64,000 bases of DNA from Phallus indusiatus (Eukaryota; Basidiomycota; Agaricomycetes; Phallales; Phallaceae): positions 1,116,001 to 1,180,000 of the forward strand of contig JAQFWX010000004.1 in assembly GCA_027605045.1 (NCBI GenBank), given 5' to 3'. Below, piece by piece: positions 1 to 13,361 of this stretch. Positions within the stretch are counted from its first letter, which is position 1; each line of letters starts with the position of its first letter. Position numbers and translations under genes: made by a program. A model generated the notes under the pieces. That model ran no database searches. It was not told where the DNA came from and worked only from the letters and a program-made list of their open reading frames with translations.

Positions 1-1
1 G

Positions 2-214
2 CGTGTGATACTCAATCTGAGAAGCCTTAGATCACCGCACGCGAATTCAAGTACATACGTCATATCTTGGTCGCGATGGGCAAGCGAAGTTGTCTTTGAT
101 ACCATAGATGAGTCCGACGACTCGGACGATGTCACCATTCCAGACGAGAGTATAGAGCTTCAGGTCATGGGAAGGAGTGAACAAAACCAATTGATGGAAA
201 TCGACAATACTTAG
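2..214 (+). CDS. 3' end of an unknown gene (partial)
   Basis: An open frame enters from the left edge and ends at a TAA. It encodes about 70 residues with a Trp-rich stretch (SWSRWASEVVFDTIDE) followed by an acidic run (DESDDSDD) and a Glu/Gln-rich tail. It looks like the last exon of a gene lying mostly outside the window, since there is no good start codon and the composition is protein-like. I do not recognise the family and no catalytic motif is visible. It could be a spurious frame, so confidence is moderate. Confidence 0.45.
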   Translation, partial: RVILNLRSLRSPHANSSTYVISWSRWASEVVFDTIDESDDSDDVTIPDESIELQVMGRSEQNQLMEIDNT

Positions 215-1115
215 CTTAATGACGCTGAAAACGAGGATGAGCCACGATGAAAAGCCGAGACCCCAATGCAGCGACGAATCGTTCACCCCTACGTGACACT
301 TCGAGAGATACTTATGTATGCGCGTCGCATGGACAGAAGATCAGGTCGAACTTTCTGATTTCTGATTTATATACTGACATTTATTCATTTTTTATCTTTT
401 CCATTTACTTCTTGTACCTTTAATGCATCGGTTTCAGTTTGGACTTCAAGTTGAATTCCGTTTTAGTACATGATATTAGACGCGTCGTTTCGGGTCACAG
501 AATAACATATTTGAAGTTCTGCCTCGAGACGACAAATGTATCCTTTTCTTTGACCTGCACCCTCTTTCTTTTTGACCTAAATGTATTATACTTGATGATC
601 GTGGTTGTACATTTCATTATGTAGCTCTGTTGTCATCTGAAAAAAACCAACGTTTAGAATCGAATCTAAAAGGAGAGTATTCGAATGTCCAGACCGAGTC
701 TGACGTGTGTTATTGGATTATACGTTGTATGTAGGATAGGATTTGGCGTAATAGATCGTAAAATTGACGTTAGCACGATACAACACGGCACACACGATAC
801 AGACGCGACACAGCACAAATGGGTGGAGGACAAAAGCTCAAGTCTATTATGTAATCTACTGAATACATCATATGGTCCTAACTAATAAAATCCAACATGT
901 GTATCGAGAAAATGTACCAAACCGATGAGGAGAACAGGAGGCTACGAATTCCGATTTTTGGGTCTTTCCCCCAAACCCCGTTTCTGCCGTATACGTAACC
1001 GGTTAACCGACGGAGTCCGAACTCGGATCGGCGGCTCGGCACAAAGCTACTAGAACCCTGGGCATTTATAAGCCCACAAACAACTGGGGTTAGTTCTACG
1101 TCAACCCACGAAATC
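215..1115. other. Intergenic, no gene seen
   Basis: About 900 nt between the partial gene and the zinc transporter. Frames here are short, lack splice-consistent neighbours and show no recognisable domain. It probably holds the 3' UTR of the left gene and the promoter of the transporter. Confidence 0.5.
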
Positions 1116-2964
1116 ATGAAAAATACGACACGGATTGGCATCGTCCTAACAATTGGTTTTTCCTTCTTCATAGTCGAAATTATAGGTATGTTTCTGCCAA
1201 ACCATTCATATAGATATGAAAACCATAAACACTTTTCGCCGATTGGTAGTTGGGTTTCGCACGAAGAGTCTTGCTTTGATAGCTGATGCTGTTTGTATTC
1301 ACCACTCAATCAACTCTATTCTAATGTCTCACGAGATTTTTCCGACAGTTCCATTATTTGAACGTAAGCAGGCTCGAGGTTTTATTTGCAACAGTCCTTA
1401 CAGGATATGATATCAGGACATAGTCGCATAGTACGTCACTCAAGCTCATCTCGCCACTTTTTGGACTAAAGCGCATAAAGTGCCATTTCTTTCGCCGCCG
1501 CATACGTGAGTGTCAATTTTCAACTGGCTGGCACAAATCCCATTCTCACTCCAAAATTAGCTACAAGACAGCGGAACACATGTAATCAGAGTTTTATAAT
1601 TCTAAATCTGTCACTTATAAAATAAATCCGCAGACGAGTGGCTTTACATACGCGTTCCACCGCGCCGAACTAGTTGGTAAGAATCAGCTCAATTGTTTCC
1701 AATCATCTCATTCAATTTTCAATTTCAATTTACAGGAGCATTCTTCAATGGCGTTTTTCTTTTAGCTTTAGGCTTGTCGATCTTTTTGCAATCTATTGAA
1801 CGATTCGTTCATCCAGAAGTTATCGAGTCCCCTGAATTGGTTCTCATCGTGGGCTGCATTGGACTAGGCTTGAATATACTCAGTGCTTTTGTTGTTCATA
1901 GTATGTTGATCCTGTTTTTAATCCCCTCGATAATGCGCTTATACTTGATTCAAGACCACTCTCACAGCCACGGTCACGGTCATAGCCATGGTCATGGCGG
2001 TGAATTCATCGAACTCTCGCCCCAACCATCTCCAGCAGATAAGCTTGTAAGTGATTTTATTCGGTTGTCATTAAGAAAAATCGTTTATTCCAATTGAAAG
2101 CATGCCGATCACCATCATGCTCAACAACTGACCCCAAATCACGCGGGAAGGAACCTTGGTTTAATGGGTGTGCTCATTCATCTTCTGGGAGATGCAATAA
2201 ACAGTGCGTGGTCGAGATTCACAAAATGGTCAAAGGCTCCCATATTCAATTATCATAATTAAGACGTTGGCGTTATTATTGCAGCTGTTATACTGTGGAA
2301 GGCGCACTCCCCAAAGAGGATATATGCAGATCCCGCAGCGTCCACGTTCATTAGTTTTATTATATTCGCCAGTGCCATTCCTTTGAGTAAGTTCACCTGC
2401 ATTCTTCGGAAATTCGGGGTATCGTGCAACTTGATACCTGTGTATAGCATACAAAGTCGGCCGTATTTTGCTTGAGGCTACTCCTCTCCATTTAGATCTG
2501 TCAATGGTTAAGGAAGATCTCGAACGCGTTTGTGCTATTCTACGAATACATTCTTCTGTGATATATTTGAAACTTTTCAGGTGCCAAATGTTTTGGAAGT
2601 GCATGACCTACATGTCTGGCACTTATCCCAATCGTGAGTTACTATAAATCTCGAAATCTCAATGCCAGTTCATGCGAATCGTGTCAACGACAGTGCCATC
2701 TTAGCCTCCCTTCACGTATGTGTTCCCTCCGGATTCTCATTGAGTGATTGGGAAAAAACAGAACGATCGTTGCAACACTGTTTTGCGGAGTATGGCATAT
2801 CCCATGTAACAATTTCGCCCGAGATAGGCAACGAACAAGCTCAGGACGGACATGGTACCGCGGGTCCTTCCACTGACAACACGCCTATGTCGACCTGTTC
2901 ATCTCGGGACCACTTTGGTTGTGCTGTCGATGGAGTAAAGAAACGAAAGCCCAATCAAGTTTGA
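1116..2964 (+). CDS. CDF-family zinc transporter (Zrc1/Cot1/ZnT-like)
   Basis: Membrane Zn2+/H+ antiporter of the cation diffusion facilitator family, which moves zinc out of the cytosol into vacuole or secretory compartments. Fourteen exons were traced: 1116-1185, 1250-1290, 1349-1363, 1417-1430, 1481-1505, 1561-1581, 1634-1676, 1736-1900, 1955-2046, 2101-2203, 2264-2386, 2448-2527, 2581-2633, 2694-2964 (371 aa). They join in frame to give the family hallmarks: the Zn-site motif ALIADAFHYLNDIVAY in TM2, TSGFTYAFHRAELVGAFFNG in TM3, a His/Gly-rich cytosolic loop (HSHSHGHGHSHGHGG), the second Zn motif HLLGDAINNVGVI in TM5, and a C-terminal domain with VHDLHVWHL. Five of the exons are only 14-25 nt or close to it. 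The start is the first Met before TM1; the length is slightly short for fungal CDF proteins. Vacuolar location and zinc specificity are inferred from the family. Confidence 0.9.
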
Positions 2965-3557
2965 TTCGAGAGAGAGGTTTTCTTTCCTCGCTAGTTCTCG
3001 CTAATGAATGGGTAAATAATACCTTATAGAATGAAAAGTACTTCGACTCGCTATCCATCGTTTTGCTTGTGTAAATACTCCGTACGAAAAATATATATCA
3101 TCTTTATCCGAATACATGACATGCGTGATTTGGTACAAGTGTTTGGATACAAAGAGTATAACGATGAATGAATGAATGAATCATTGACAGCTTTGAAATA
3201 CATGGCATGGGAAAGCAGTACGCGTAACAAACCGTATCATTGGATGAGGGGAAATGAAAATGAACTAGAAAAAAAATGTAGTTTGAATGAATGAATAAAC
3301 GAATGTAAAGTAATGTATTGATCGCCTAACGAGTGTGAAAAAAAAAGCAAATGATAGTCGTTAGTTTTTGGTGAAAACTGAAAACCCGGAATTAGAAAAC
3401 TGAGATGAGGATGATAACATGAAAACAAAATAAATAAATAACAAAAAAAAGGGAGAGAAAAAAAACTAATAATATGCAGAATGCGAGTGTATGAATAAAA
3501 GTTGAGACCGAGTCCTGTGAAACAATGAGATGGATATGCGTATTTTGTTTCTTCTTC
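2965..3557. other. Convergent intergenic region
   Basis: A/T-rich spacer between two 3' ends. It contains a short ATGA/ATGAATGA microsatellite near 3165-3182 and A-rich tracts. No gene seen. Confidence 0.5.
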
Positions 3558-5878
3558 TCATTCCACAATTTGAATAACGACGGTTCCGCCTTGTAAGAGA
3601 GCGCCAATAGAGCCTGTGCCAGATTTTATATCACCCCGCAATGCCTCAGGTGCCCGTTCGAATGGGAATACCAGTCCTTCTGAATGATCTCGGACGTTAT
3701 CTTTAAAAGACGAACCGAAACTCAATGTCATGCTTGAACGACTGTTACTCGACGTCGAGCTGATTAAACTCGTCGGCGGACTGCGCGGGCGGTCGAAGTC
3801 TGTTCCAACCTGACTCATGCTACTGCTCCTCCTTTCGTCATTTTGTGAAGATGTTTTCGGGCTGACGTAGGGACTAAAAACACCCTGATTCGCAAACATC
3901 ACAACGCTGGCCAGCGTATCTCTGATATCTTCACCAGAAGTATCTACGTCCGCGTATGGACTAACCCATACATACCCGATATTCTTTTTGTCTTTCTTGA
4001 GGAGAGAAAACCGTAGCGATCGTAAATTTGACAAAAAGTGGGTTTGGGCGGTAGGAAGTGAGCATGGCGTTTTTGGGTTCGATGCGGGTGGTGTGAGCGA
4101 TGAAGGAGACGGAGGACTTGAGACGGTGTGAAAATATAGCATGTCGCCTACTAAAGTAGTGAACTAGAACAACCATCTGGTTAGCGTCGAGTCATCATAT
4201 AGGAGAAACAAAAACCCCTCACCTGCCCATTAGTTTTCAATATGGTTCTACACGCATCCCATATGTCTTTCCCGCCTATCGTATCTATCACGGCGTCGAA
4301 TTCTTCTTTAGCAGTTGCCAATCTATTTATGACATCGAGAGCATCGCCACATCTGACATCTCCTTTGACTTTGTTTGCACGCCCTTCGCGCCCTTGGGAA
4401 CTATTTGTGGCTGCTAACCCTTCAACAACGATTCTCGCCCTCCTTTCACCCTCGCTCCCCCATCCCCTAAGACCTCCAGGGACTTGAGCCGTTACCAAGA
4501 AACCCAAATGAACCAACTCTTGAGCAGCCAATAGACCTGCCCCGACATCAGCTTGTAATACCAGAGCCTTCGAGCCTCTTGGAAGATGCGACAATGTTCG
4601 GACAGCCCGGTGAGCGGGAATAGCAGACAAGGGGAGTAAGGACAACTGAGGGACAGATAATGATGTTGTCAAAACTGGGTTGCGACATGGATGAATTCGA
4701 CGATGTGAGATCGTGATGAATTCGGCAAGAGCGCCGCCTTTTTTTAATTCTGTCAAACCAATCACCCAATCACCTTTGGCAACATTAGAGACATTCCAAC
4801 CACATTCGATTACACGGCCAACAAAACTCCTTCCGGGGACATAGCCAAATCCTTCCGTTTTGGATATCTTATTTCCAATCATGATAGCATCAAGACCATC
4901 TAGTCCTACCGCCCAAACCTTTACAAGGACATGAGTAGAGTGGACTTTTGTTGGAGAAGGTGTATGTGCTGTAAAATTGAGATATGTTGAGAGATCGTCT
5001 TGCAATCTTTCAGGGGAATGAGATGAGGAGGAAGAGCTCAGTCGTCGGATAAGACGAGCGGGTGCGGAAATGGCTTGATGTGAGTGACGGGTGATGGCAA
5101 TGGTTGACATGGTTGTTTGGGCAAGGCCAGGTCGCGTGAGATCTATAGAGCTTGATACGCGTTCTGGATGTTTAGCGGGAGTGTATGCAGCACGAGGAAG
5201 GGTGAGAGAAGAATAGCCTGTAGTTGGGCCGGTTGTACCAGACGAGACCGGGAGTGGTGTTGGAAGAGTCACAGTACGACTGGATAATGAAGTAGAGGAT
5301 GTGCCTGACTGAGCTGAGGGGGTAGATTTGATGGAAGGAACTGTACGGGAACGCCGTGGCGAACGAGATGTTGAAGCAGAGCTGCTGCGAGAACGTGGTT
5401 GCGCGTTATTGTGATTTATCGACGATTGCAGTTCGTCTGTTTCGTCCTCCTCCCAGACTGCACTCATGCGTGTTTGTTGAATAGTACGTGCTCTTTGACG
5501 TCTTGTGGTGCGTCGCGGCCTACGCGGTGGACGAGAGTCAAACTCAATGAGGCCAAGGCCATGGACATAGGTAACCGGAGTTGAAGATGTCAATGAGCTG
5601 GAACGAGATAGATGGGAGCCGGTCGGGGGAACGAGCCAGCGAACATCTTTCGACCATGAGGATGAGGAAGACAGGGTTTTCGACCGTACTACGGCAGGTG
5701 GTTTATCTGAGAATGTTGTCGATAAAGACGATGCAAGTGAGCTTGAGGACGTAAAAGACACGGTGGACGCGGACTTTGCAGAGAAGATGTCGGCAACGTC
5801 GATGGAAGATGCCGATGATGGAGACGACGGCGGTGAGGATGGGGTAGGCAACGTCGAGGATGAGGCTGGGAAGAGCAT
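3558..5878 (-). CDS. MDR-superfamily oxidoreductase with long Ser-rich N-terminus
   Basis: Exons complement(3558..4163, 4223..5878), intron of 59 nt, 753 aa. The second half is a medium-chain dehydrogenase/reductase of the zinc-free quinone oxidoreductase type. It has a GroES-like domain (VLVKVWAVGLDGLDAIMIG, then GYVPGRSFVGRVIECG, KGDWVIGL) followed by a Rossmann domain (KALVLQADVGAGLLAAQELVHLG; FDAVIDTIGG). The catalytic-Zn Cys/His pattern of alcohol dehydrogenases is absent, as expected for quinone reductase relatives. Residues 1 to about 300 are Ser/Thr/Pro-rich and probably disordered, with RS-type clusters (RSRSSSASTSRSPRRSRT) that look like phosphorylation targets. The C-terminus has a further Ser-rich insert before the last strand (GALLQGGTVVIQIVE). 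Substrate unknown. The N-terminal extension is much longer than in family members that are only about 330-380 aa. Confidence 0.8.
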
Positions 5879-6325
5879 GGTTAGGTGGTGGATGGAATAT
5901 ATTCGACAACCGAAAAGCTGCAGTGCAACTCGGCAATGGCGGCTCGTGACGTCACATAGTATGCAAAAAGCTATGGGTTAGTATCAAGAATCAGTCAAAA
6001 ACGTATTTGCCATAGATCTGACGAATGAAACTGGCTTTTGTTAAAAATACATGTTTTGGAGAATCAAAGTTGCTTCGACAAGGCTTGATCATTCTAGTTT
6101 GGTCGAGGCGCTAAGATCTTGACATCTAGTAGGAAGTCAGACAATGAGTTTGGTTGTCTAAATATCGTTGACCATACATAAAACTGGTAATTTTATTTCA
6201 AAAATGAAAAAAAAATTCGTTTGAAAAAAGTTCGCAAGCCAAGTTGAAGTCGAGTAGATTTTGACTACTTGCCGAATTCGGTAATCTTCCGCGGGAGCAA
6301 ATTTCAAACATCACTCACACTTAGA
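5879..6325. promoter_or_regulatory. Divergent promoter region (MDR reductase / NUG1)
   Basis: 447 nt between two start codons on opposite strands, so both promoters must lie here. No specific operator was recognised. Confidence 0.4.
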
Positions 6326-8623
6326 ATGCCTCTCATTCGCAAAAGTACGAGCAAATTTCCTTTCTGTTGAATGCACATTTAAACCTGTTTCAGAAACCAG
6401 CAAGCGCGTACAGACACATAAACGACATAGAATAAAGCACAAAATCGCAGAAGGAAAGCGGAAAAAGCGCAAGGAAGCAAAGAAAAATCCTCAATGGAAA
6501 TCAAGTATGGTACTTCAGCTCTTCTAGTTAGACTAACTTTTCTCACAATATTTTTTAGAGAAGAAGAAAGATCCCGGTATCCCAAGCAATCTACCTTTCA
6601 AGGATGAAATTATCGCTGAGATAACGGAGCAACGACGACAGGTATTCATTGTACAGTCTATCCGGATTATCCATACCATTAATACTTTTTCAAGGCGGAA
6701 GAAGAAAAAAGAAAGCGGAAGGAGGACAAAATTAATGCAAAAGAAGCTGAAGCTTCAAAACCAGATGCTAACACAACTGATGTCTCGGCCTTCGCTGGTT
6801 CTTCAAAGCCTCAAGAGGAAGACGCACCCTTGCTTCTGAACCCGGATTTACCCAATTTCAGAGCCGTAATAGATAAATCACACATTATTTTAAGTGTTCT
6901 AGATGCCAGGGATCCGCTTTCTTATAGGATTTCTCACATTGAAGATTTAATGTCTAACAAAACAGACGCAAAATTCGCATTCGTTCTCAACAAAATCGGT
7001 ATGTAACCTCAAATTTTATGTTGTTATACATGTCTCTAATAGTCATTTCTTCCAAGATCTCATTCCAAGAGAGTCTGCAACCTCATGGCTGAAATACCTG
7101 CGATCATTTTATCCTACATTTGCATTTCGTTCGGCATCTGCCTTTCTTCCCAAGCCTCAAGGCAACCCAAAAACAAATTCACTGACCAAGGGAAAAGCGA
7201 AAGAGAGGGAAGACGATGCATTGGGCACGGGTCCTTTACTGGAATTTTTCAAAACATGTGCTACCGAACTTCAAATCGAGTCTCTCCGAATTGCGGTTAT
7301 TGGGATAACAAATGTCTGATATACCGTCTTCACGATGTGTGTGTTTCTCGACTTATGTATTTCTTTGTGTAGGTCGGTAAATCTGCCATGGTCAATTCCT
7401 TACTTCGCAAAGCCTCTGTTCCAGTTTATGAGGTCTCGGCTACTACTCATGCGGGAGGTACAACGACAACTCGAGCATGCGAGTTTGATATGATTCCGCA
7501 AGGTTCTCAAGCGGGCTATACTTTAATTGACACTCCTGGCGTTTCTTTCGAAAAAGATGAGCAATACACCTCAGATGTCAAGACTCGGGATATACTCATG
7601 CGCCGTCGAGGAAGAGTCGATAAAGTAAAAGATCCTTTACCCTTAGGTATGTGGTCATTCTTTCCTATGGAAATACATTGGCGTATACTTACACTTCGTA
7701 AAGTTGACTGGATTGTATCAAAAGCAAACACACAAGATCTGATGCTTCATTATAACCTACCAGCGATCGCCAAAGGTGATACGCCCGCGTTTTTAACAGG
7801 AGTCGCACGTAGTCTGAATCTAATTCGAAAGGGGGGAGTCCTGGACTTGGACACAGCTGCAAGACCTGTGTTACGAGATTGGAATACTGGCAAACTGGCT
7901 GTTTATACCGAGCCTGAAGTGTCGAAATCAACAGGCCAAAATGAAGTCGCGCCCGCATTACCTGATACTGACGAGAGTATACTGGCTAAACTGCGAACTC
8001 GGAAAGAGTTGTGGAAGGAAAACGGATCTGTGAAGTTGGAAAGAGGGACGGTTGAGGAGAGACGTATCGCTTTGGATGCCGAGTTTACCGTCGAAGAGGT
8101 AATGGGAGGGAGGACTGACTCGCGTCTTGTGAACGTGAATGATGAAGAGGATGATGACGATGACGATGATGAAGAAGAAGACAAGGGATATGAAAGTGAT
8201 AACAATGACGATGAAAGTGAAAATTCCGAAGAGGAAGAAGAGGAAGACTCCCCTCCGGTCTCTCGCAAAAGAAAGGCCCCAATCACGAAATCGAAAGATC
8301 TCAAACCTTCAAAAAAGGTGGCGTTTACCTCGGATACTGCGGATCGCAACGAAAAGAAAGCAGCGCGGAAGTTGCATTCACAACAAGTGAAGCAAAAGCA
8401 AAAGGCGGCGAAGGCTAAGACATCCACACAAGAAAAGTCTGGTGGAAAGGAAAAAACTACTGGCATGATAGAAGATAAACCAAACCTCAAGGTCAAGGAA
8501 AAACCCAAGTCCACGAGTAAAAAACCACCACCACAAGGCTTGAACAAAAGCTCCTCCAAGGCTGCTAGTTCGACTGCTGATTCTAATGCTTATGATTTCA
8601 ATCAATTTTTCAAAATGTCTTAA
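6326..8623 (+). CDS. NUG1: Nuclear/nucleolar GTPase, nucleostemin family (Nug1/GNL3)
   Basis: GTPase of the circularly permuted YlqF/YawG class needed for late nucleolar steps and export of the pre-60S ribosomal subunit. Exons 6326-6344, 6394-6504, 6559-6641, 6695-6998, 7057-7313, 7373-7646, 7704-8623; 655 aa. The N-terminus is the highly basic family leader (MPLIRKKTSKR, then HRIKHKIAEGKRKKRKEAKK, the GN3L/Grn1 domain). It is followed by a coiled coil, G5/G4 before G1 as expected for permutation (DARDPLSYR; LNKIDLIPRE), G1 P-loop GITNVGKSA and G3 DTPG. The C-terminus is acidic then Lys-rich (DDDDDDDEEEDKGYESD; KKAARKLHSQQVKQKQK), typical of nucleolar proteins. The start is set by a 19-nt first exon whose peptide matches the family N-terminus. 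Ribosome biogenesis role is from the family. Confidence 0.93.
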
Positions 8624-8846
8624 AAACACAGCTGTTTAATGTTTCATACATACACTCAAAAGTACATACAACCACAACATACATACTTAAATAGCAGGTC
8701 TCAGGGTATTAATATTATTGTGACGTTACTTTCCCGAGTGCACACAATAATAAGGTGATGAAAAAAGCGGAAGCAAAAATAACAAAAGCACACACAACAC
8801 AGCGTCATCACAATTTTTTTTTTTGATTTTAGGTCTCTTAGCGACC

Positions 8847-11218
8847 ATGACAGTCCCAGAAGCTATTAACCAGTCGAAACAAAACGGGCAGTCTCTTTCA
8901 CAGATATTAGATCCCAAATATGGTGCTGAAGGTGTTGATATGGATACGGACATGACGCAGACCGATGAAGTAGAGGAACCGGAAGTCGAGAAGGTTGCCA
9001 GTGAAGGGTATTGCGTGGAATGTGAAGGTATGATCTATATCACAGTATGAGTTTAACTAGTCGTCCTGCCAAGACTGACACCTCTCAATCAGATCAACCC
9101 GCCGAATTGAATTGTGTGGACTGCGGGGACACTTTTTGTGAAGTTTGTTTTCAAGCTACACATCGGAAGGGAAGTCGAAAGAGACATGCCAGCAAGCCGT
9201 TGGGAACAGCTGGTGGTAATAAGACTAGGAAGATCGAGAATTCTCGGTCTGCCTCGAATGGTGTTCACAAGGTGTGTAATATATAGTTCGGTGCTCAATT
9301 CACTTGACACTGATCTTATTTTTTATTCATTCCAAGGTCGCTACCGCCGCTGATGAGGACGATGACGATGAGGACGAGGATGACGAAGATGATGTCCGCG
9401 TGGCACCAGAAGGCCACGACTCCGCCACGCTAGTTGGTCCACAGCCATCCCTTTACGAAACACCAGGTGACTGGTTCGTCGAACGAAGTCGCTACATCCC
9501 ATTACGTCTAACCTACGAAGAACGCAAATATCTCCGTTTAGTCGAAGCCGCGCTATCCGTGAGCGAGTACACCGACAAAGTCGACACACTCGGGTTCGGC
9601 TTGTCAAAAGCAAAACGCATCGTCCATCAAATCCGCGAGCTGTGTGCTATTTTGTCGGGTTTGGTGCTCGCTGCGGATTATAAATTGGGTCAAGAGCTGT
9701 TCCAGGATAGGAATTTTGAGAATAATGCTGCATTTTATCAGAATGTGTTCGAGTTGGCTCGACGTCATAAGATTATGAACCCCGAAAAGTGCGCGAATAG
9801 CAGTTGTGATTGAATACGGCATTCTTACAGACTTTATTACAGAATGCGTACTACATATGGAAAATTAGTGTACGTTTTAATGGACACCCAAATACCGGAA
9901 GTCAAAAACCTTCTTGATTTCTCTTGCGTACGTCCTATCAAAACGGTTTATTCGATCCTCGACGAGCACAATGCTCTCGACGTATTGCGAGACGATTTAA
10001 TCACAGTTGGTGAGTTTATAATCTTTCCTTCGAGTCGTGTTCTACATTTTCATCTCCTCTTCGTACAGCCACACGGGAAATCTATTCCGAAGGTCGAACT
10101 CGCCGGGAGATCCAAAAGGACATCAAAAATAAAGAACGGGCTATCGAATCTCTATCTGCCAAATACGCACGGGGCGGTCTGAAACAAGAGGATGTTCGAC
10201 AATGTCTCTACAGCATTGGCGACAACAACGCTTTTTTACGCGTCAACCGCGATCCATGCGAAACCATGATCAAATATCTCGAAAAATATTTCCATCCTAC
10301 AAAACCAGGAGATGCCAAAACCTCTTTAGCCATTCGAAGCGGCAAAGCAGGATCTCGTCTCAGCCACGATCACGCCAAACAGTACTCTTACGTTTTGCAG
10401 AGTCTGACTTTATGGAGAGAAATTCTGCATGAGATGTTCCATCTTTGGTGTCTTGCGGAAGATGATTTGCTGGCTTCCGGGAATACGTATCGGTTAAGGG
10501 ATACAGGGCAGGGTTTGAACCGGGTGCAGAGCGCACCGAAAACGTCGAGGATGATGCATGCTATTTTGCATCGTGCGCAGAAATCTATTGGATCATGGGT
10601 GGGATCGTCTGTGATTCATATGGGGTAATTGTTTTGTTAATTTGGTGTGTTAAGAACTAAAGTTTGTTTTTTGTTTTCTGGTAGAGATCACAATGTTCCA
10701 AATGCGTTAATGTTCATAGGTATGCCCCCTGTTTCATCCTGAAAACTTGAACAACAACACATAATAATACCACACCAGATAAATATACCCAGATATACCG
10801 CATACTTTTACCCATATGTAACACACTTTCTCAAATACCGACACTGGTTGACAAACCCGCGCTTGCCAAATACATTAATTCCGAATTTGGCACTGTCGAG
10901 AACGTGTACCTCGAGGTTCTTGGAGACTTCTTCCGTCACGGGTTAGTACTATCTGCGTTTAGAATATATGGCCGCTTTCTCATAATGCGGTTATACAGGT
11001 TCGATGGCTCGGGGGCCGATAACTTTTTCGATGCTGGTTCTTGCATTGACGGAAGATTAACCAGCGCTTGGAACTGGTGTAGTCAAATTGAAAAGAAACG
11101 GTACTGGCCCATATTCTTACTGGTAAATGTATTATTATTCATCTTATATTTTGGGGTGCTGATTTTTTTTCAAAAACCAAAAAAGAGTGGCTTTACATCA
11201 TTCGATGGCGAGTGGTAG
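8847..11218 (+). CDS. DUF2009/UPF0652 protein with B-box-like zinc finger
   Basis: Nine exons: 8847-9027, 9093-9271, 9337-9788, 9843-10009, 10069-10624, 10685-10719, 10779-10941, 10999-11122, 11186-11218; 629 aa. The N-terminus carries a Cys/His cluster spread over two exons (CVECE, then CVDCGDTFCEVCF and HRKGSRKRH) that resembles a B-box zinc finger. A short acidic linker (DEDDDDEDEDDEDD) follows, then a large conserved domain starting at YETPGDWFVERSRYIPLRLT. I assign this to DUF2009 (UPF0652, as in fission yeast SPAC16A11.03c) from memory of the family. The domain continues through MRTTYGKLVYVLMD, YARGGLKQEDVRQCLYSIGDN and ends with SGFTSFDGEW. Biochemical function of the family is unknown to me. 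The start is the first ATG after a T-rich tract and just after a possible 3' splice signal, so a 5' UTR intron is possible. Confidence 0.82.
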
Positions 11219-11396
11219 ATGGAGTAAATATACGTTATGTCTGCAAAATTTTGGATAGACAAACATACAGTAGAGTTTTTCACAGTCGCACAGGTCTCAT
11301 TACAATTAATTTGAACTACATGATATGGCATGGAATAATACCACTTTATAAACTTGGATTATTTACAATACTCTTTTTCTATCAGTGCGCTAGTGA

Positions 11397-12417
<1,021 letters not shown>

Positions 12418-12533
12418 GCTTATGCTCGAAGCTCGGGAAGGAGGAGACGGAGCAAAAGTGTGGTGTGCTCTGGGAGAGCGAGCGTCTAATTCGAGGTTGA
12501 GCTTGAGACTCTACACCTCTGCAGTACCCTGCG
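12418..12533. promoter_or_regulatory. Short divergent promoter (NDUFS8 / prefoldin 2)
   Basis: Only 116 nt separate the two start codons on opposite strands, so the 5' UTRs and promoter elements of both genes share this stretch. No motif was recognised with confidence. Confidence 0.5.
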
Positions 12534-13104
12534 ATGAGTGCTGTAGCTAGTAAAAGCACTTCAAAAGCGGCGAAGCCAACTAAACGATTAACTGATCAAG
12601 GTTAGATCCGTAACAATTTTGACTGCGGGTGTATTTCTTATTTTTGTTTGTTGCTCTTCCTTTTCAGAGGTTCAGACAAATTATACGCGATATCAAACAG
12701 AATTGCAGAATCTTGCGAGTAAAATTGGAGAATTAGAATCGGAAGCTGAGGAACACGAGTAAGAGAGATTCGATTTGATTGTCTTTCGGGAGATTGAATG
12801 AGTGATCGACAGACTTGTGTTATCGACTTTGACGGAAGTTTTACAAACAGATCCTAAACGAAAGTGTTTTCGATTGATCGGGGGCGTGTTAGTAGAGCGA
12901 ACGGTGAAAGATGTTGTGCCTGCATTACAAACAAATCGCGATGGCGTATGTACATTTCCACCATACCTTGATTGTCCTCTGCTTAAAACGATTTGCCAGA
13001 TAAAACAAGTTATCGTCAGTTTAGCTGAACAATACAAAACCAAAGAAACGGAGTTCAACGAATTCATCCGCGAATATAACATTCGAGCTGTCAACCGAAG
13101 TTAG
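12534..13104 (+). CDS. GIM4: Prefoldin subunit 2 (Gim4)
   Basis: Beta-type subunit of the hexameric prefoldin chaperone that hands unfolded actin and tubulin to the CCT chaperonin in the cytosol. Exons 12534-12600, 12668-12758, 12813-12945, 13000-13104; 131 aa. The first helix (VQTNYTRYQTELQNLASKIGELESEAEEHE) and the last helix form the coiled-coil arm. The central hairpin has the family segment LIGGVLVERTVKDVVPALQT. Length is usual for the family (about 110-140 aa). The second intron uses the acceptor at 12812, which keeps the frame; a nearer AG would not. Confidence 0.93.
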
Positions 13105-13361
13105 AAGGTATTATTTCGACATCGATCGGTTATATGTGTACTCAAATGGTGAACTCAGATTCAAAAGGATGATGACAACTGTCTAAAAGATATATATCTG
13201 GAGAGTGAATAAACGGAGAATACCCCCCACCCCCTCGACCCACGCTACATATTACTCATCTAATCGGTTTGGTCCGTTCATAAGCTAAAAGTGTACGTTA
13301 TATATAAATATTACACGCCTTCCTCTTGACGTGATCTTGATCTATTGTATGTATATGTATG

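Noticed and set aside
1116..1510. First impression that the CDF transporter was a broken gene
   Set aside because: Stops in the naive frame disappear once micro-exons 1349-1363, 1417-1430, 1481-1505 and 1561-1581 are joined; the peptide then matches the family.
7903..8559. 218-codon frame antisense to NUG1
   Set aside because: Poly-Ser mirror image of the acidic/Lys-rich NUG1 C-terminus; NUG1 itself is firmly supported.
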